From contig NZ_JACHXK010000019.1 of the NCBI RefSeq assembly GCF_014192105.1, forward strand, positions 1-64,000: a DNA stretch of 64,000 bases. Reading direction: 5' to 3'. The DNA comes from Paenibacillus phyllosphaerae (GTDB taxonomy: Bacteria; Bacillota; Bacilli; Paenibacillales; Paenibacillaceae). This document shows positions 42,226 through 51,428 of this stretch, piece after piece. Every line of letters begins with the position of its first letter. The first letter of the stretch is position 1. The translations under genes were made by a program, and so were the position numbers. A model generated the notes under the pieces. The model was not told where the DNA came from. It searched no databases and worked only from the letters and a program-made list of their open reading frames with translations.

Positions 42226-43209
42226 GTGGAAAAGCCATATGTACAAGTAGGTACTCATCCAATTGAGCAAGGTCATTACCTTATCCCAACTAAGGAAGTT
42301 CTGCGACTAATGGAGAGTATTTTCAAGATAGTAAATAATCGCTTACCAGGAATGATTGTTTATGGTAGGCCAAGGCTTGGGAAAACTTCCGCAGTAAAAT
42401 TTGCAATTGAAAACTTGCCGACACAAGTTGGAGCACCTTTACCTATTCTCATTGCTAACAGTAACTCGTATCGAGTTCCTAGTGAAGAAAAGTTTTTTTA
42501 TGACTTACTTAGCGATTTCAGATTCCCATTTCCAGCAAAGCGTAAACCTGCTGAAATGAGGCGGCAAATCGCTAATTTGATGCTTGAAAAGGCAGAAAGA
42601 TCCAAGGTAAGGAGAATTATACTTATCATGGATGAAGCTCATCGCTTAACTGAATTTCATTACAATTGGTTAATGGACATTTACAATGAACTAGATAGAG
42701 AGAAGGTTAGTATGTCTGTAATATCAGTTGGGCAAGAAGAGTTGCTTTCGAGGAGAACATTCTTCCTAGAGCACAAAAAGTCTCAAATTATTGGCCGCTT
42801 TATGACACATGAACATCAGTTCTGTGGACTCCGTACGTTAGATGAAATTAGGATGGTGCTCAAATGTTACGATTCCCCCGAGATATCAACGTATCCTAAG
42901 GATAGCGGCTGGAGTTACACGAGATATTTCTTCCCAGAGGGTTATGAAAGGGGAGAGAGGTTGGAAAAAGAAGCAAAACAGTTATATAACCTTTTCGTTG
43001 AGATCCGGAAAGAACATGGAGTCTCTTCAGAATTTGAAATTCCAATGGAATATTTCGCTTTCACAATAGAGAATGCGCTGAAAGTGTACGGTGCACATGG
43101 TGACCAAAGTGACTGGATTACAATAAACCAATGGAAAGAATCCATAAGGCTAACCGGTTATATTGAATCAGAGATCTATATGGCATTAGCACATAAAGGA
43201 GTTAATTAG
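42226..43209 (+). CDS. tnsC: Tn7-like transposition regulator TnsC (AAA+ ATPase)
   Basis: About 327 residues; Walker A GRPRLGKTS (about 46) and Walker B IILIMDEAHRL (about 135). It connects target selection by TniQ/TnsD with the TnsAB transposase. The GTG at 42226 has GGAG 8 bases upstream; a GTG at 42208 overlapping the tnsB stop is the alternative. Confidence 0.92.
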   Translation: MEKPYVQVGTHPIEQGHYLIPTKEVLRLMESIFKIVNNRLPGMIVYGRPRLGKTSAVKFAIENLPTQVGAPLPILIANSNSYRVPSEEKFFYDLLSDFRFPFPAKRKPAEMRRQIANLMLEKAERSKVRRIILIMDEAHRLTEFHYNWLMDIYNELDREKVSMSVISVGQEELLSRRTFFLEHKKSQIIGRFMTHEHQFCGLRTLDEIRMVLKCYDSPEISTYPKDSGWSYTRYFFPEGYERGERLEKEAKQLYNLFVEIRKEHGVSSEFEIPMEYFAFTIENALKVYGAHGDQSDWITINQWKESIRLTGYIESEIYMALAHKGVN

Positions 43210-43210
43210 C

Positions 43211-44698
43211 TTGAACCTGAATGGTGATTTGAATATTGTATGGCGAAGAGAGTGGGCTAGGGATTTTGAAACGCCTTGGTCCATATTCGAAAAGCTGTCA
43301 GTAGCAAATGTGGTTGATCGTGACAGTTTGCTAAGGACCTTTGGTAATGAAACAATAAAAAATATGAAGGGGAATTTAATCGGAGATCATAGAAGGGAGC
43401 TGATGTATCTAGCTTCATTCGATGAAGAGCTAATAATTAAAGTACTGGGGTACAACTTGTTCGAACATAATAGATCCACTGTGTCTTTATTACTGGGGCC
43501 ACTCAGCAATTTCCGTGAGAAAGCTGCTATATGGTTTTCGAAGCAATTAAGGTGGTGTAGTGAGTGCGTACGCAATGGTATCCATAGCTGGTTCCATCAA
43601 TTCACTCTAGTTGAAAAATGTCCATATCACGGTTTGGATCTTATTAATGCTTGTCCCAACTGTATGGAAGAAATCCCATTTCTGTTGAGTAACAGGAGGT
43701 TAGGTAGTCCCTTCACATGTAAATGCGGATTTATATTGGCTGATTTCTCAACATCAAGATGGCGTGAGTGGGAAAAATGCCAGGAGATTACTGATCCATA
43801 CTTAAAACAATGGTTATCGAGAGATTGGCAAGAAGAACATATTAACAAATGGATTTTTATTCCTCAATACGGGAGTATTGAGTTGTTAACGGGAGCAACG
43901 CTAAGATCCACTTTGTTGCTGGATATCAAGAATGCGTTCGAAGAAAACATGTCATCAACCCTTCAGGAAATCTTCTATGATAACAAGTCAACATTCTTAA
44001 CTGTTGATCGATACATAAGGAATAAATTTTTAAAAAATCACTCGCACTGTATCAAACAATTCAGGGAAATGCGGAAAGGTGATGAATACGAATTCCCAAA
44101 AATATGCCCTTATGCATTCGCATATGTATTCTGGAGAAAAACATTACTTGTATGCGAGTTTTTTTATAATCGGAATACTAGGGGAGATAATATAGAAGAA
44201 CCGAGGAATCTTGACAGCACGTTTCAGGTAGTGACGAAACTAATTAAAGAAGAACTACAATATCTGTATATTGAATTTGAACGGCTTCAACTATTTGGTA
44301 ATGTTCAAGAGTTAAAGTGGGTCTTAAATAAGGTTACTTCCCAGTTTAGCATAGATTTCTTTAATAAGTGGCTTGAAATTGCAGAAGAGTGGGCGTCAAA
44401 AGAGACAGCGCCGTCATGGGACCTAATTCAAAAAATGAAGCAATCGAGTTTCTATGAATTTGCATTTAAAATCAATCGGTCGGATAGTTCAATTGAATAT
44501 CATCAACTTAGAAAGGAAGCTTTGAATAAAGTACAATTCAATTGCCCCAATTGTACGATCAGCAAAAGAAGAAGTATAAATCACATGAGATCGTTTACTC
44601 CAATGACAGCTGCGATGAATATCTTTGATAATCCAAGCGATGAAAATAAACGACTTATGCAGTGTATTAATCTTTATGTATCAAAACTGAGGTTTTAA
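43211..44698 (+). CDS. tniQ: TniQ/TnsD-family target-selection protein
   Basis: 495 residues. The TniQ zinc ribbon is clear: WCSECVRNGIHSWFHQFTLVEKCPYHGLDLINACPNC and a second CxC pair in FTCKCGF (about 115-180). A further CPNC lies near the C-terminus. A TniQ of this size with a long C-terminal region usually recognises a fixed chromosomal site like TnsD; short TniQ of CRISPR-linked elements is not expected here and no cas gene is present. TTG start with AAAGGAG upstream. Confidence 0.88.
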   Translation: MNLNGDLNIVWRREWARDFETPWSIFEKLSVANVVDRDSLLRTFGNETIKNMKGNLIGDHRRELMYLASFDEELIIKVLGYNLFEHNRSTVSLLLGPLSNFREKAAIWFSKQLRWCSECVRNGIHSWFHQFTLVEKCPYHGLDLINACPNCMEEIPFLLSNRRLGSPFTCKCGFILADFSTSRWREWEKCQEITDPYLKQWLSRDWQEEHINKWIFIPQYGSIELLTGATLRSTLLLDIKNAFEENMSSTLQEIFYDNKSTFLTVDRYIRNKFLKNHSHCIKQFREMRKGDEYEFPKICPYAFAYVFWRKTLLVCEFFYNRNTRGDNIEEPRNLDSTFQVVTKLIKEELQYLYIEFERLQLFGNVQELKWVLNKVTSQFSIDFFNKWLEIAEEWASKETAPSWDLIQKMKQSSFYEFAFKINRSDSSIEYHQLRKEALNKVQFNCPNCTISKRRSINHMRSFTPMTAAMNIFDNPSDENKRLMQCINLYVSKLRF

Positions 44699-44702
44699 TT
44701 TT

Positions 44703-44729
44703 ACCACCAATATGATTGGTGGTTTTTTT
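44703..44729 (+). terminator. Terminator of the tns operon
   Basis: ACCACCAAT and ATTGGTGGT pair around a 3-base loop and are followed by seven T residues. Confidence 0.9.
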
Positions 44730-44780
44730 GTTTGGATAGAACGTTTGGGAAGCGAACGAACAGTGCGAACAGTGACGCGG

Positions 44781-44839
44781 GTAACGGGTAACGATATATG
44801 TTCTTGTCCTTTAACGATATATGTTCTTGTCATCCGACA
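44781..44839. repeat. Tandem 20-bp repeats, probable TnsB-binding end of the Tn7-like element
   Basis: TAACGATATATGTTCTTGTC occurs at 44789-44808 and identically at 44812-44831. The terminal CCGACA ends at 44839, and ACA (TGT on the other strand) is the expected Tn7-type terminus. Shorter repeats (GAACAGTG twice, GGGTAACG twice) lie just inside. I found no matching copy at the other side of the island. The remaining 44840-45100 has no gene; a TATAAT at 45063-45068 may serve the kinase gene. Confidence 0.65.
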
Positions 44840-45100
44840 TATACGAAAGCTTATGGAATAAGGATTTTATGCCGAATTATAGACATATGTATAAAATACG
44901 GGTTTTGTGTAATAGTTATATAAGAAAACACTGGCCAGCCAGCATTTTTGTCTTTGCTCACTTTTTAGCTTTGTCTCTGCTTTTACAATTGTTTAATCAT
45001 ATCTCACGTTCAATGTCACTCCTTTTTTCATTTATCTCCTGTGAATCAATTTCATTTACTCGTATAATGAAGTGAATCTTTTTTCCCAGGAGTGTTTCTG

Positions 45101-46690
45101 ATGAAGCTGATTAATTTCGTCCGGCGAATTATTTTTCCGATCATCATCGTATTTGTGGTAATTTCATCCATTATTCTTGATACAACGATAAATCCTTGGC
45201 TGCTGGCCATGTTCGGATTGCTGTTCCTGGCATCCGTAATTTGGGACAAGCGCATCCCGTATGCTCTCGTTATTCAAGCGCTTACATTAGTCTGCTTCCA
45301 CGCGTGCAGCCAATTGAACTGGTCTGCCATGCTATATTACATACTGGTCGTACTAACGGTCGTTCAACGCCCGAAACATGCCGTTGCCATTGCAGTCAGC
45401 TTATCATTGCTCTACACGGCGACGCGCCTCTCCTACATGCCGAATACGTCGTACAATCTACTCGTCTCGATTTACGATTTGATTTCCTTCCAGATTATCG
45501 TCATCCTCCTTCGTCTCGTTATAACCAGCGAACAGGATAAGAAGAAGCTGCGCTTGCGCAATGAGTATCTGGCCGCTCACGATCCGCTGACAGGGTTGCT
45601 GAACTATGACGGCTATCTCGGTGCACTGAAGCGGATGTCGGCCCAGCCTGATGCATCTTTTACGCTCTTGCTCCTGGATCTTCAAGGCTTCCGGAGCGTA
45701 GAGCTGCTGCGCTACGAGAACGAGATATTGGCCAAATTTGCGCATTCCCTACAGTATCATTTTCCGCAAGCTTCCGCGATTTCACGTTATGCGGGAGACC
45801 GGTTCGCACTTCTGTTTCCGCGGAAGCCGAATACGATTAAGCAAATTCAACAAGTACTTGCCTCGAATCAGCTGGATTTTGAAGTGACGTACAGTATCGC
45901 CGAGTTCCCCTTGGAAGCCGCGGAAGCTCAAGCGATTATTACGCTCGCCGAGAATCGGCTGTTCGAGAACAAACGCTTACAATGGTTGAAACAGGAAGAA
46001 GAAATGTTCAGTTCCGAAAAGCTGAAAATCGTCGGCGAGCTGGCAGCCGGCATGGCCCACGAAATCCGCAATCCGCTTACGACGCTGCGCGGCTTCATTG
46101 ACCTGTCGCGCTCCCATGCCTTTAACATTGAGCGTTGGATTGATATAATCATGCACGAGATCACGCGGATGAGTGAACTGACGAGCGAGTTCCTCCAATT
46201 CTCCAAGCCGCACATCAGCAACATGCGCAACGAACGGCTGGCCGACTGTATCGAACGCGTTCACTATCTGACGGAATCGCTTGCGCTATCCAAAGGCCAT
46301 CTGCTGACGGTCGAACACGAGGATGCGGACGGTACCTTGGTTTTCATGGACCGGGATAAAATGGTTCAAGTGCTGCTCAATCTGGTACGCAATGCGATTG
46401 AAGCGATGCAAGAACCAGGTAAAGTCATCATCCGCTCGCGTATTGTCGGCACGCAAATCGCCATCGATATCCAGGATACCGGCTGCGGCATATCGGAGGA
46501 CGGACTGACGAAGATCTTTAATCCTTTCTATACGACCAAGGAAACGGGCACCGGCCTGGGACTATCCATCTGCCAAAAAATCGTACAGGATCACAGCGGC
46601 GATCTGACCGCAACCAGCGTCATAGGCGCAGGATCCGTTTTTACCATCACCTTGCCGCTGGCTAGCGGTACCTTTACGGGCGAGTCTTAA
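45101..46690 (+). CDS. Membrane sensor histidine kinase with degenerate GGDEF domain
   Basis: 529 residues: six to seven N-terminal membrane helices (to about 145), then a GGDEF-type domain (HDPLTGLLNYDGYLGAL ... AISRYAGDRFALLFP). The signature is AGDRF and so is unlikely to make c-di-GMP. A HisKA follows with phospho-His in GELAAGMAHEIRNPLTTLRGF, then a HATPase with N-box LLNLVRNAIEAM and G-boxes DTGCGIS and GTGLGLSI. The architecture resembles sporulation-type orphan kinases. No response regulator is adjacent. AGGAGTG precedes the ATG at 45101. The 3' end overlaps the convergent MocR gene. Confidence 0.88.
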   Translation: MKLINFVRRIIFPIIIVFVVISSIILDTTINPWLLAMFGLLFLASVIWDKRIPYALVIQALTLVCFHACSQLNWSAMLYYILVVLTVVQRPKHAVAIAVSLSLLYTATRLSYMPNTSYNLLVSIYDLISFQIIVILLRLVITSEQDKKKLRLRNEYLAAHDPLTGLLNYDGYLGALKRMSAQPDASFTLLLLDLQGFRSVELLRYENEILAKFAHSLQYHFPQASAISRYAGDRFALLFPRKPNTIKQIQQVLASNQLDFEVTYSIAEFPLEAAEAQAIITLAENRLFENKRLQWLKQEEEMFSSEKLKIVGELAAGMAHEIRNPLTTLRGFIDLSRSHAFNIERWIDIIMHEITRMSELTSEFLQFSKPHISNMRNERLADCIERVHYLTESLALSKGHLLTVEHEDADGTLVFMDRDKMVQVLLNLVRNAIEAMQEPGKVIIRSRIVGTQIAIDIQDTGCGISEDGLTKIFNPFYTTKETGTGLGLSICQKIVQDHSGDLTATSVIGAGSVFTITLPLASGTFTGES

Positions 46691-48135
46691 CCGACTTGCC
46701 CGTTTTTGTCGTTCATTAGCTCGTCAGCCAGCGTGACCAGACGTTGAATGCCTTCCGTCAGCTTCGATTCGTTCATATAGGAGTAGCTCAGCCGCAGCCG
46801 GTCTTTCATCCCTCCGAGCGGGTCGCAGATCGATCCCGGCACGAAAGCCATCGACTGCGCGAGACTTCGGTGCAGCAGCTCCTCCACGGAGAGCGATTGC
46901 GGCACTTGCACCCACAGATTCAAACCGCCATTGGGACTGTCGAACCGCCATCCGCCCGCGAGCATCTGCTCCATCTTCGCTCTGCGGATATCGAGCGCGG
47001 TGCGCAGCTTCACGACATGCTCCTGCAGCCGGCTGGAGAAGAAATAATGCTGGAAGATCTTCTGGTTGAGGAGCGGCGTGCCGTTATCGGACAGAGCTTT
47101 GACCGGCACAATGCTGGACATGACCGATGGCCTCGCTGCTAGAATCGAGATGCGCAACCCCGGCGCAACGTACTTGCTGAAGCTGCGGATATAGATGACG
47201 TACCCTTCGGTATCGTAGTAAAAGAACGGCGGAGGCGGCGGACTGCCGAAATAAATGTCCTGATAGACGTCATCCTCAACGAGCAAGCAATCGTACCGTT
47301 CGGCCAGCTCGATCAGCTGCTTGCGCTGGTGGACCGGCACCGTGTAGCCCGTCGGATTCTGGAACGTCGGGTTCATATAGAACAAGCGTGGCCGCTCTTG
47401 CTTCATAATCGCCTCGATCTCCGCCATGTCATAACCGCTTGGCGTAATCTCTACAGCGAACAGCTGTATCCGGTGCTGCAGGAACGCATCAATCGCGGGA
47501 CTGTAAGTCGGCCGCTCAATAAGCACCTTGTCACCTGGCTTAACGAGGGCACGCGAGATGAGATCAATCGCTTGCTGCGAACCGGTGGTGATCATCAGCT
47601 CAGCCGCATCGACGCTAACGCCATATTTGTCCAGATAGAATTGGGCCATTGCTTCCCGTAATTCGAGATCGCCCATTACCGACGAGTAGGTGCTAAGCAC
47701 CCTCGGATATAGATCGAATACTTCCTTCACATAGTTGGACATATAAGCATTCGGCAGAAGCTGCGGATCAATTAACGCCTCGGCCATTTGATAGTCTACC
47801 GAATGCCGATGAATGTCCGAGAGACGGCTCTGGTTAACGTAGACCGGCTTCGCCTGGTATGTCCAGCTCTGTTCGCTTGACACGCCGGTTTCGAAATCCT
47901 CTAATGGTCCGACAAAGTAGCCGGATTTGTACTTGGCATACAGAATGCCTTCATCGGCCAGCTGCTGGTACGCCTTGAGCACCGTTAGGCGGTGAACCTG
48001 CATCCGCTCAGCCATCGCACGAACCGAAGGCAGCTTATCATGCTGCTTCCATTCGCCTTCCCGAATCCTCATCTGGACCGCCTCATATATGGTCGACTGA
48101 CGCTGTTTGCCGGCATAAAGTTCTGATTGCTCCAT
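46687..48135 (-). CDS. MocR-family GntR/aminotransferase regulator
   Basis: 482 residues: GntR winged helix (STIYEAVQMRIREGEWKQHDKLPSVRAMAERMQVHRLTVLKAYQQLADEG) fused to a fold-type I aminotransferase domain. The PLP lysine is in IRSFSKYVAPGLR and the Asp region in LVEDDVYQDIYF. Such proteins sense PLP or an amino compound. The ATG at 48135 has GGGGAG 5 bases upstream. It is divergent from a DMT transporter that it probably controls. Confidence 0.9.
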   Translation of the reverse strand: MEQSELYAGKQRQSTIYEAVQMRIREGEWKQHDKLPSVRAMAERMQVHRLTVLKAYQQLADEGILYAKYKSGYFVGPLEDFETGVSSEQSWTYQAKPVYVNQSRLSDIHRHSVDYQMAEALIDPQLLPNAYMSNYVKEVFDLYPRVLSTYSSVMGDLELREAMAQFYLDKYGVSVDAAELMITTGSQQAIDLISRALVKPGDKVLIERPTYSPAIDAFLQHRIQLFAVEITPSGYDMAEIEAIMKQERPRLFYMNPTFQNPTGYTVPVHQRKQLIELAERYDCLLVEDDVYQDIYFGSPPPPPFFYYDTEGYVIYIRSFSKYVAPGLRISILAARPSVMSSIVPVKALSDNGTPLLNQKIFQHYFFSSRLQEHVVKLRTALDIRRAKMEQMLAGGWRFDSPNGGLNLWVQVPQSLSVEELLHRSLAQSMAFVPGSICDPLGGMKDRLRLSYSYMNESKLTEGIQRLVTLADELMNDKNGQVG

Positions 48136-48159
48136 GAGCGCTCCCCACATCCTTCCACC

Positions 48160-48190
48160 ATCTGTTCTATCACGTAACAATCTGTTCTAT
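48160..48190. promoter_or_regulatory. Direct-repeat operator between MocR and transporter genes
   Basis: ATCTGTTCTAT occurs at 48160-48170 and again at 48180-48190, exactly 20 bp (two helical turns) apart, as is usual for MocR binding sites. Confidence 0.65.
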
Positions 48191-48229
48191 TGCTTACCCA
48201 TTATAGTATACAAAAAAGGAGTGGGTAAC

Positions 48230-49159
48230 ATGGTCATTATCAATTATGTGCTGATGTGTGCGATTTTCGGAACGACTTTTCTCGCGATCAAGATCGGCGT
48301 CGAAGCCGGGCTTCCGCCTTTCTTCTCGGCAGGTTTGCGCTTCACGATAGCAGGTCTGCTCCTGTTGGGCTGGATGATGCTGCAACGTAAGGTCCGTCTG
48401 TCTATTCTGCTAAGAAAGGAACTTGTCTTCGTCGGACTGAGCAGCACGTTCATGACGTTCGCCGCGCTTTACTGGGCGGAGCAGTATGTGGATTCCGGCA
48501 TGGCGGCGATCCTGTCGGCTACAGGGCCGATGATGATTCTCGGTATGCAGGCTGCTGCTCGCACAGGGCAAAGTGCCGGACGCAGCGTATACTTCGGATG
48601 TGTGATTGGTTTTGCTGGTGTCGTCGTGCTCCTGCTGCCAAAGCTGGTCGTCGGTACCGATGCGCTATGGATCGCGAGCTGTATCGTTATTCTTCTCGGC
48701 GAACTGGGCTATGCAGCGGGCAGTCTCATGTCGCGCAAAGTTATGTTCCATCTGAATGATGTATCGCCAATCGCAATTAATGCTGTGCAAATGCTTTACG
48801 GCGGACTCGCCTTGCTTGTCTTATCCGCATTCAGCGAGAAGGTAAGCCTGGACTCGTTACTCACCTTTCCGGCAGCAGGATCGTTGTTCTACCTCATCGT
48901 GTTCGGCTCCATGCTTGGGCATAGCCTGTATGCGTGGCTGATCAAGGCGACGAACGCATTCTTCCCGTCGACCTGGCTCTATATCTCGCCGCTGATCGCC
49001 ATGGCCTTGGGTGTATTGTTCTATAACGAGCACGTATCGATCTATTCGATCTTGGGTAGCTTGCTGGTCATCAGCGGTATCATAGTCACGAATTTGCGCC
49101 AAATCCGCTCGCATCTGTCGAGCCGCGAACAACGCCAGCTACGTTCAACAGCTTCATGA
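48230..49159 (+). CDS. DMT-superfamily (EamA) transporter
   Basis: 309 residues, ten helices in two EamA repeats (MCAIFGTTFLAIKIGVEAGLPPFFSAGLRFTIAGLLLLG and GYAAGSLMSRKVMFHLNDVSPIAINAVQMLYGGLALLVL). Likely exports amino acids or related metabolites. GGAGTG precedes the ATG. Divergent from and probably activated by the MocR regulator. Confidence 0.88.
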   Translation: MVIINYVLMCAIFGTTFLAIKIGVEAGLPPFFSAGLRFTIAGLLLLGWMMLQRKVRLSILLRKELVFVGLSSTFMTFAALYWAEQYVDSGMAAILSATGPMMILGMQAAARTGQSAGRSVYFGCVIGFAGVVVLLLPKLVVGTDALWIASCIVILLGELGYAAGSLMSRKVMFHLNDVSPIAINAVQMLYGGLALLVLSAFSEKVSLDSLLTFPAAGSLFYLIVFGSMLGHSLYAWLIKATNAFFPSTWLYISPLIAMALGVLFYNEHVSIYSILGSLLVISGIIVTNLRQIRSHLSSREQRQLRSTAS

Positions 49160-49164
49160 ACAAA

Positions 49165-49200
49165 CAAGGGACACCGCCATCTATGATGAGGTGTCCCTTG
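49165..49200. terminator. Bidirectional terminator between convergent genes
   Basis: CAAGGGACACC and GGTGTCCCTTG form an 11-bp perfect stem. Confidence 0.8.
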
Positions 49201-49223
49201 CGTATGTGACCCGTTTAGCTTGC

Positions 49224-49733
49224 TTATGGGATGTATTGTTGAACGATTTTCGTAACGACGCCATCGGTGATTGTCAGGTGATACGGGAACTGGCTCAAGT
49301 CCAGTATGTCCGAGTTCGGGAAGATCGAAGCGAACTTATCGAGCGTAATCGTCTCATTCCAGTTCGTGTCCAACTCTTCGATATTGCCCGTGTGATCATA
49401 GATTTGCATGAGTACTTCAGCCTTAGGGTCAACCGGATAAGCCTTCGCTTGTTCGTCATCATTCACGATATAGTAACCGTCCGGGGTTGCATCTAGTCCG
49501 GAATCGGGTTCTCTCTCCAGGAATACGCGATCGGCTTCAGTGCCTTCATACCAGTCGATGGCATCCGTGGTCAGCGTAAGTGTACCATTCGCTTGGGACA
49601 CGCCGGTTACGAATACGGTCTGGGTTTCAGGTGTCTGCTGCACCGGCTTATAATCCTCGCCAACTGCGTAAGCGGCAGAGATAAAGACGACTAAGCTGGT
49701 TAACATTGCTGCACCGATAATTGATTTTTTCAT
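49224..49733 (-). CDS. Secreted protein of unknown function
   Basis: 169 residues starting MKKSIIGAAMLTSLVVFISAAYA, a standard Sec signal peptide. The mature part is acidic (TLTTDAIDWYEGTEADRVFLEREPDSGLDATPDGYYIVNDDEQAKAYPVDPKAEV). It has the flavour of small exported proteins with a beta-rich fold that carry calcium or salt-like acid clusters; family not recognised. AAGGGATGG precedes the ATG. Confidence 0.7.
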   Translation of the reverse strand: MKKSIIGAAMLTSLVVFISAAYAVGEDYKPVQQTPETQTVFVTGVSQANGTLTLTTDAIDWYEGTEADRVFLEREPDSGLDATPDGYYIVNDDEQAKAYPVDPKAEVLMQIYDHTGNIEELDTNWNETITLDKFASIFPNSDILDLSQFPYHLTITDGVVTKIVQQYIP

Positions 49734-49966
49734 GAGAACCCATCCCTTCTTCATTCCAAGCGTACAAGGTTGATTACCGCAATCCAAGCTGTGTTGAAAC
49801 ACGTAAGTGGTCGAATTGCCTACAGTTATTACTATAAACGATTGCCCGGTTTCAAATGTTGCAAAAAGGTTACAACGACCCAAAAGAAATCTAAAGAAAC
49901 GGTAACGATTGTAACCGCTTGTCCTATACGTATGACGGCTTGTCCGAAGATATGACGCCGGAACAT

Positions 49967-50004
49967 AAAAAAGCCTTCCAGCTGCAGCTCGCAACTAAGA
50001 AGGC
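49967..50004 (-). terminator. Terminator of msrAB
   Basis: On the minus strand GGCCTTC pairs with GAAGGC and is followed by TTTTTT. Confidence 0.75.
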
Positions 50005-50018
50005 CCGAGAGTAATTCC

Positions 50019-50996
50019 TTATTCAAAATGCTTCAGGTACGCGCCATATCCCTCTTGCTCCAATTCCTCTACCGGAATAAACCGCAGCGAAGCCGAGTTG
50101 ATGCAATAGCGCAATCCGCCCGCCGCGCGAGGACCGTCATCGAAGACGTGGCCGAGGTGGGAGTCCGCGTTGCTGCTGCGCACTTCGATCCGTACCATGC
50201 CGTGCGTGAGATCCTCATGCTCGGTTACGGCGCCGCCGGCGATCGGCTTCGTGAAACTTGGCCAGCCGCAGCCGGAATCGTATTTCTCCTTGGAAGTGAA
50301 GAGCGGATCGCCGGAGACGATATCGACATACAAGCCTTCACGATGATTATCCCAGAACTCGTTGCGGAACGGAGGCTCCGTCGCGCTGTTCTGCGTGACC
50401 TCGTACTGCATCTTGGTCAGCCGTTGCTGCAGCTCTGCCTTGTCGCGATCCGTATTCCAGTGCGCTTTGATGAATGCGTCGCGGCCCGAGCCTTTACGAT
50501 ACATTTTATAGCGGAACGGATTCTTCTTGTGATAATCCTGGTGGTACTCCTCCGCCGGATAGAACGTCGTCGCTGGCACAATCTCAGTGGCGATCGGCTT
50601 GTCGAACCGAGCGCTCTCGGCCAATACTTGCTTGGAAGCTTCCGCTTGTTCGCGCTGCTCCTCGGTATAATAGAAAATGCCCGTACGGTAGGAAGAACCG
50701 CGGTCGAAGAATTGTCCTCCCTCATCGGTCGGATCGACGCTGCGCCAGAAGATCTCGAGCAGTTTCGTATATGGCATCAACGCAGGATCGTATGCAATCT
50801 GCACCGCTTCGGCGTGACCGGTCGTCTCGCTGCATACCTCTTCATATGTGGGATTCACGGTATGACCGCCTATGTAACCGGAAGTCACACGAATGATGCC
50901 GGGCATCTCTTCGAACGGGGTGACCATGCACCAGAAACATCCGCCGGCGAATACCGCCAACTCTTCTTGCGAATTACTGTTATTGTGTTCACTCAT
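50019..50996 (-). CDS. msrAB: Fused peptide methionine sulfoxide reductase MsrA-MsrB
   Basis: 325 residues repairing both epimers of oxidised methionine. The MsrA domain carries [16 protein letters not shown] (nucleophile Cys) and [12 protein letters not shown]. The MsrB domain carries [25 protein letters not shown] and the catalytic [11 protein letters not shown]. One CxxC zinc pair of many MsrB proteins is absent. AAAGGAGG lies 9 bases before the ATG. No signal peptide, so cytoplasmic. Confidence 0.95.
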   Translation of the reverse strand: MSEHNNSNSQEELAVFAGGCFWCMVTPFEEMPGIIRVTSGYIGGHTVNPTYEEVCSETTGHAEAVQIAYDPALMPYTKLLEIFWRSVDPTDEGGQFFDRGSSYRTGIFYYTEEQREQAEASKQVLAESARFDKPIATEIVPATTFYPAEEYHQDYHKKNPFRYKMYRKGSGRDAFIKAHWNTDRDKAELQQRLTKMQYEVTQNSATEPPFRNEFWDNHREGLYVDIVSGDPLFTSKEKYDSGCGWPSFTKPIAGGAVTEHEDLTHGMVRIEVRSSNADSHLGHVFDDGPRAAGGLRYCINSASLRFIPVEELEQEGYGAYLKHFE

Positions 50997-51161
50997 CGTG
51001 GACAACCTCCTTTAAGCTTTTGTCTACATCATACACCATAATGGTTCACGTGTTAAACAAGAATGTCCATAATGTGGTTATTGGTTAACATAAATATTTT
51101 TATGTTATGAAGTTACAGTTACATTCGCTGTAGACTTCAAGTTGCCTTTGTGCTAATTTTA

Positions 51162-51177
51162 ACTTAAACGTTTAAGT
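51162..51177. promoter_or_regulatory. LacI-type operator
   Basis: ACTTAAACGTTTAAGT is a perfect 16-bp palindrome with the central CG step of LacI-family sites. The same palindrome recurs at 52371, so both the regulator and the transporter should be controlled by it. Confidence 0.8.
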
Positions 51178-51182
51178 CGAGG

Positions 51183-51390
51183 GATTGGTTTGTGTTCACG
51201 GTCGTAAGACTGGGAATACAGCATTCACCGCAGGGTGATTGGTTTGTGTTCGCAGTCGTAAGACTGGGAATACAGCATTCACCGCCGGGTGATTGGTTTG
51301 TGTTCGCAGTCGTAAGACTGGGAATACAGCATTCACCGTCCGGCGATTGTGTTTGTGTTCACTGAATACAGCATTCACCGCCCAACAATT
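51183..51390. repeat. 54-bp tandem repeat, three full and one partial copy
   Basis: Units begin GATTGGTTTGTGTTC at 51183, 51237 and 51291, with a shortened fourth from 51345. Each full unit contains the small hairpin CAGTC-GTAA-GACTG (GGTCGTAAGACTG in the first) and ends ATACAGCATTCACCG. The minus strand is open across the copies with an 18-residue period (VNAVFPVLRLRTQTNHPA), but without a ribosome-binding site I do not call it a gene. Confidence 0.85.
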
Positions 51391-51428
51391 ACCTTGTGTT
51401 CATCAACTCTTAACTCGGAGGTGACATC

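Noticed and set aside
35805-44839. Possibility of a CRISPR-associated transposon.
   Set aside because: No cas gene and no CRISPR repeats anywhere in the window; TniQ is of the long, TnsD-like kind.
44821-45075. 84-codon plus-strand frame just beyond the transposon end.
   Set aside because: Starts within the TnsB-type repeat, no ribosome-binding site, ends just before the kinase start; probably chance in AT-rich DNA.
50028-51041. Long plus-strand open frame of 337 codons.
   Set aside because: It is antisense to msrAB, whose catalytic motifs are intact.
51196-51378. Minus-strand open frame of 60 codons with an 18-residue repeat.
   Set aside because: It only reflects the 54-bp DNA repeat being a multiple of three; no ribosome-binding site or plausible protein features.
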